Positions 6,570-8,129 of a stretch of DNA of 8,129 nt are shown piece after piece (the first letter of the stretch is position 1; each line of letters opens with the position of its first letter). The stretch is from Pseudonocardiales bacterium (GTDB lineage Bacteria; Actinomycetota; Actinomycetes; Mycobacteriales; Pseudonocardiaceae): NCBI GenBank assembly GCA_025465385.1, contig JAODNG010000093.1, positions 1 to 8,129 of the forward strand. The letters run 5' to 3'. The notes under the pieces are model-generated. The model was given only the letters and a program-made list of their open reading frames with translations. It searched no databases and was not told the origin of the DNA. The position numbers were made by a program, and so were the translations under genes.

Positions 6570-6582
6570 GATAACCGTTATC
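6570..6582. promoter_or_regulatory. Perfect palindrome GATAAC-C-GTTATC in a divergent promoter region
   Basis: The 6+1+6 inverted repeat is perfect and AT-rich in GC-rich surroundings. It overlaps TATCCT (6579-6584), a plausible -10 for the rightward gene whose ATG is at 6626, giving a leader of about 35 bases. On the other strand it lies about 110 bases before the preferred methyltransferase start. This is where an operator would be expected, but the protein that might bind it is not evident. The rest of 6461-6625 shows only a small GTGT-N5-ACAC repeat at 6589-6601. Confidence 0.5.
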
Positions 6583-6615
6583 CTTAGCGTGTTTGTCACA
6601 CCCGCATCGGACATC

Positions 6616-6622
6616 GGAGGAA
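6616..6622 (+). promoter_or_regulatory. Ribosome binding site of the SCO5389-like gene
   Basis: GGAGGAA, three bases before ATG 6626, is a near-ideal Shine-Dalgarno (five bases from the GGAGG core). It rules out the in-frame upstream TTG at 6593 as the start. Confidence 0.85.
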
Positions 6623-6625
6623 GCC

Positions 6626-7024
6626 ATGTCGCTGGATGTACCGACCGAGCTGCTTGAGTGCGCCGCGCACGGCGAGGTCGCCGACGCCGACTTCGTCGAT
6701 TGTGTGCGGCTGTCGCTGCCTTACGCCTGGCAGGTCATCAGCGGTGTGGTGGCCGACCTCGAACTCGCCGGCGAGGCTGCGGAGTTCGCCGATCACGAAA
6801 TACCCCCTCCCAGTGAGACTGAGCGCGGGCAGCTGCTGCGGGCTCTGGCGTCCGACGCGATCCGCGGCGGTTTGGAACGGCACTTCGGAGTGAAGCTGGC
6901 TTTTCAGAATTGCCACCGCGTGGCGGCCTTCCGGCACTGGGCACTCGACGGCGCCCGCTACCGTGCCTTCATCTCCGCGCGCGGCCAGCTGCTCAACCAG
7001 AGTCCTGAGCTGCGGGACTGCTGA
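6626..7024 (+). CDS. Conserved actinobacterial protein, probably SCO5389 family, function unknown
   Basis: A 132-residue soluble protein with no signal peptide or membrane segment. I recognise it, from memory, as resembling the SCO5389 family of Streptomyces and relatives; no function is known to me. Visible features are FVDCVRLSLPYAWQVISG (23-40), an acidic middle (about 43-66), RGQLLRALASDAIRGGLERH (67-86), FGVKLAFQNCHRVAAF (87-102) and a C-terminus ISARGQLLNQSPELRDC. It has four cysteines, C12, C26, C96 and the final residue C132; C96-H97 in the QNCHR motif is a possible ligand or redox site. The strong Shine-Dalgarno decides the start. The luciferase-like gene begins 22 bp after its stop, so the two are probably co-transcribed, and a shared pathway is a fair but untested inference. 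Confidence 0.8.
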   Translation: MSLDVPTELLECAAHGEVADADFVDCVRLSLPYAWQVISGVVADLELAGEAAEFADHEIPPPSETERGQLLRALASDAIRGGLERHFGVKLAFQNCHRVAAFRHWALDGARYRAFISARGQLLNQSPELRDC

Positions 7025-7046
7025 AGCGTCGGCGAAGGGCAGGCCC

Positions 7047-8048
7047 ATGCGGTTCGGGGCGTTTCTCCTCGCTGCACAGTTCCCCGGCCAAGACCACACC
7101 GCAGTACTGGAATCCACCGTCGCGGCTGCGGTCGCCGCTGAGGAGGCGGGCTTCGACGACGTGTGGGTCGCCGAGCACCACTTCATGTCCTACGGCATCT
7201 GCCCGTCGGCGATCACTTTGGCCGGCTACCTGCTCGGCGCCACCCGCCGGGTCGCGGTCGGTACCGCAGTCAGTGTGCTGCCCACCCATCACCCGGTGGC
7301 CCTCGCTGAGCAAGCCGCACTGCTCGACCAGGTCTCCGGCGGACGGTTCCGACTCGGCGTCGGCCGGGGCGGCCCGTGGATCGACCTTGAGGTGTTCGGT
7401 ACCGGGAAGAGTCGCTATCAGCACTTTCCCGAGTCGCTAGACCTCCTGCTCGGTGCGCTGACCAAGTCCCGCGTCGCCGCCTCGGGACCGCATTTCCAGT
7501 TCCCCGCCGTCGACATCGTCCCCCGACCGCGCACCCAACCGCGCCCCGACGTCATCCTGGCCGCCACCACCACCGCTACCGTGGCGCTCGCCGCGCAACG
7601 TGGCCTACCGCTGCTGCTCGGCATGCACGCCAGCGACACCGAGAAGGGCGCGCTCATCGGGCACTACGACCGGTTAGCCGGCGGTTCCAGCCAGGTCGGG
7701 CACATCGCCGCAGCCCTGGCCTACGTCGCCGATAACCAGCGCGACGCGACGGCCACCATACGGACCTGCCTGCCTCGCTGGCTGCGCCCCGGGCTGGCCG
7801 GTTACCGCCGCGCCGACGGCGACCCGTACCAGCCACGCGACGCCGACGAGTACACCGAGTTGCTCTGCCGCCTGCATCCAATCGGCAACGCTGACCACTG
7901 CCGCGACACGCTAGCCGCCACGGCCCGGCATACCGGCATCAGCCACGTCATTCTCCTGGTGGAAGGCGCCGGTGATCGCACCCGCACCCTGGAGAACATC
8001 ACCCGCCTTGGTGCCGAGGTGCTCCCCCAGCTGAGACCCCCTAGCTGA
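7047..8048 (+). CDS. Luciferase-like (LLM class) flavin/F420-dependent oxidoreductase
   Basis: The family uses reduced FMN or cofactor F420 for monooxygenation or hydride transfer in a TIM-barrel fold. The 333 residues cover the full domain: the MRFGAFLLAAQFPGQDH strand 1 (1-17), AEEAGFDDVWVAEHHFMSYG (31-50) with the active-site-type E43-H44-H45, TRRVAVGTAVSVLPTHHPVALAEQAALLDQ (66-95), then the SGGRFRLGVGRGGP segment (97-110) typical of these enzymes, and a C-terminal GISHVILLVEG strand. The His44 position echoes the catalytic His of bacterial luciferase alpha subunit. Cofactor and substrate cannot be read from sequence. ATG 7047 matches the family start; AAGGGCAGG lies just upstream, and an in-frame ATG at 6963 within the preceding gene is rejected. 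It follows the SCO5389-like gene by 22 bp, and no strong terminator is seen behind it. Confidence 0.9.
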   Translation: MRFGAFLLAAQFPGQDHTAVLESTVAAAVAAEEAGFDDVWVAEHHFMSYGICPSAITLAGYLLGATRRVAVGTAVSVLPTHHPVALAEQAALLDQVSGGRFRLGVGRGGPWIDLEVFGTGKSRYQHFPESLDLLLGALTKSRVAASGPHFQFPAVDIVPRPRTQPRPDVILAATTTATVALAAQRGLPLLLGMHASDTEKGALIGHYDRLAGGSSQVGHIAAALAYVADNQRDATATIRTCLPRWLRPGLAGYRRADGDPYQPRDADEYTELLCRLHPIGNADHCRDTLAATARHTGISHVILLVEGAGDRTRTLENITRLGAEVLPQLRPPS

Positions 8049-8129
8049 TCTTTCGCGCACTGTCCAGCCACAGACGGGATGAATCTGCCCGCGTAGCGCG
8101 TTACACGGATTGTGAATGCTGAGCTGTAC
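8049..8129. other. Right-end non-coding tail
   Basis: The last 81 bases hold no ORF that I can support. A 4-bp hairpin, CGCG-TAG-CGCG (8090-8100), is too weak to call a terminator. The next gene presumably begins outside the window. Confidence 0.5.

Noticed and set aside
6567..6590. Iron box (IdeR/DtxR operator) over the 6570-6582 palindrome
   Set aside because: By hand, the best 19-base alignments match the TWAGGTWAGSCTWACCTWA consensus at about 10 of 19 positions; one half resembles it and the other does not. This is too weak to call.
1..8129. CRISPR array, insertion sequence, defence or toxin-antitoxin system
   Set aside because: There are no regularly spaced repeats, terminal inverted repeats, transposase motifs or recognisable defence genes; the window is nearly filled by housekeeping-type genes.

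Overview
The window looks like ordinary chromosome from a high-GC actinobacterium. The IdeR/DtxR protein is nearly collinear with mycobacterial IdeR, and sigB, ideR and galE lie close together, as in Corynebacterium and its relatives. A DUF4192 gene, an AcuC gene and what I take to be an SCO5389-family gene fit the wider Actinomycetes, perhaps Pseudonocardiales or a neighbour. The order is an inference from memory of gene neighbourhoods. I see no insertion sequence, phage gene, tRNA, rRNA or CRISPR array.

Left part (1-2889). The window opens inside a principal-like sigma factor gene (sigB, + strand) that ends at 618. Two minus-strand genes follow: acuC, a zinc-dependent deacetylase (821-1993), and a two-domain rhodanese/3-mercaptopyruvate-type sulfurtransferase (2032-2880). 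They are 38 bp apart and probably one operon, read sulfurtransferase first. A 14-bp hairpin at 768-800 sits between the converging sigB and acuC genes and probably ends the acuC transcript, perhaps sigB as well.

Middle part (2890-4648). A compact 85-bp divergent region holds a 19-bp inverted repeat over candidate -10 hexamers on both strands. From it ideR runs rightward with every metal ligand intact, followed at once by galE (UDP-glucose 4-epimerase), so the two are probably co-transcribed. Relative to the sigB-dtxR-galE order of corynebacteria, the acuC-sulfurtransferase pair is inserted in reverse between sigB and ideR.

Right part (4649-8129). Two minus-strand genes, a DUF4192 protein and a small class I methyltransferase resembling phospholipid N-methyltransferases, are followed by a divergent 165-bp region with a perfect 6+1+6 palindrome. 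Two plus-strand genes leave it: a 132-residue conserved protein of unknown function (probably SCO5389 family) and a luciferase-like flavin or F420 monooxygenase 22 bp downstream, likely one operon.

Themes are stress and iron control of transcription (SigB, IdeR), acyl and sulfur metabolism (AcuC, sulfurtransferase), envelope sugar supply (GalE), and several uncharacterised conserved actinobacterial genes. The least explained parts are the SCO5389-like/luciferase-like pair with its palindrome, the DUF4192 gene with a spaced direct repeat upstream, and the shared ideR/sulfurtransferase control region. Nothing amounts to a clear new defence or mobile system.
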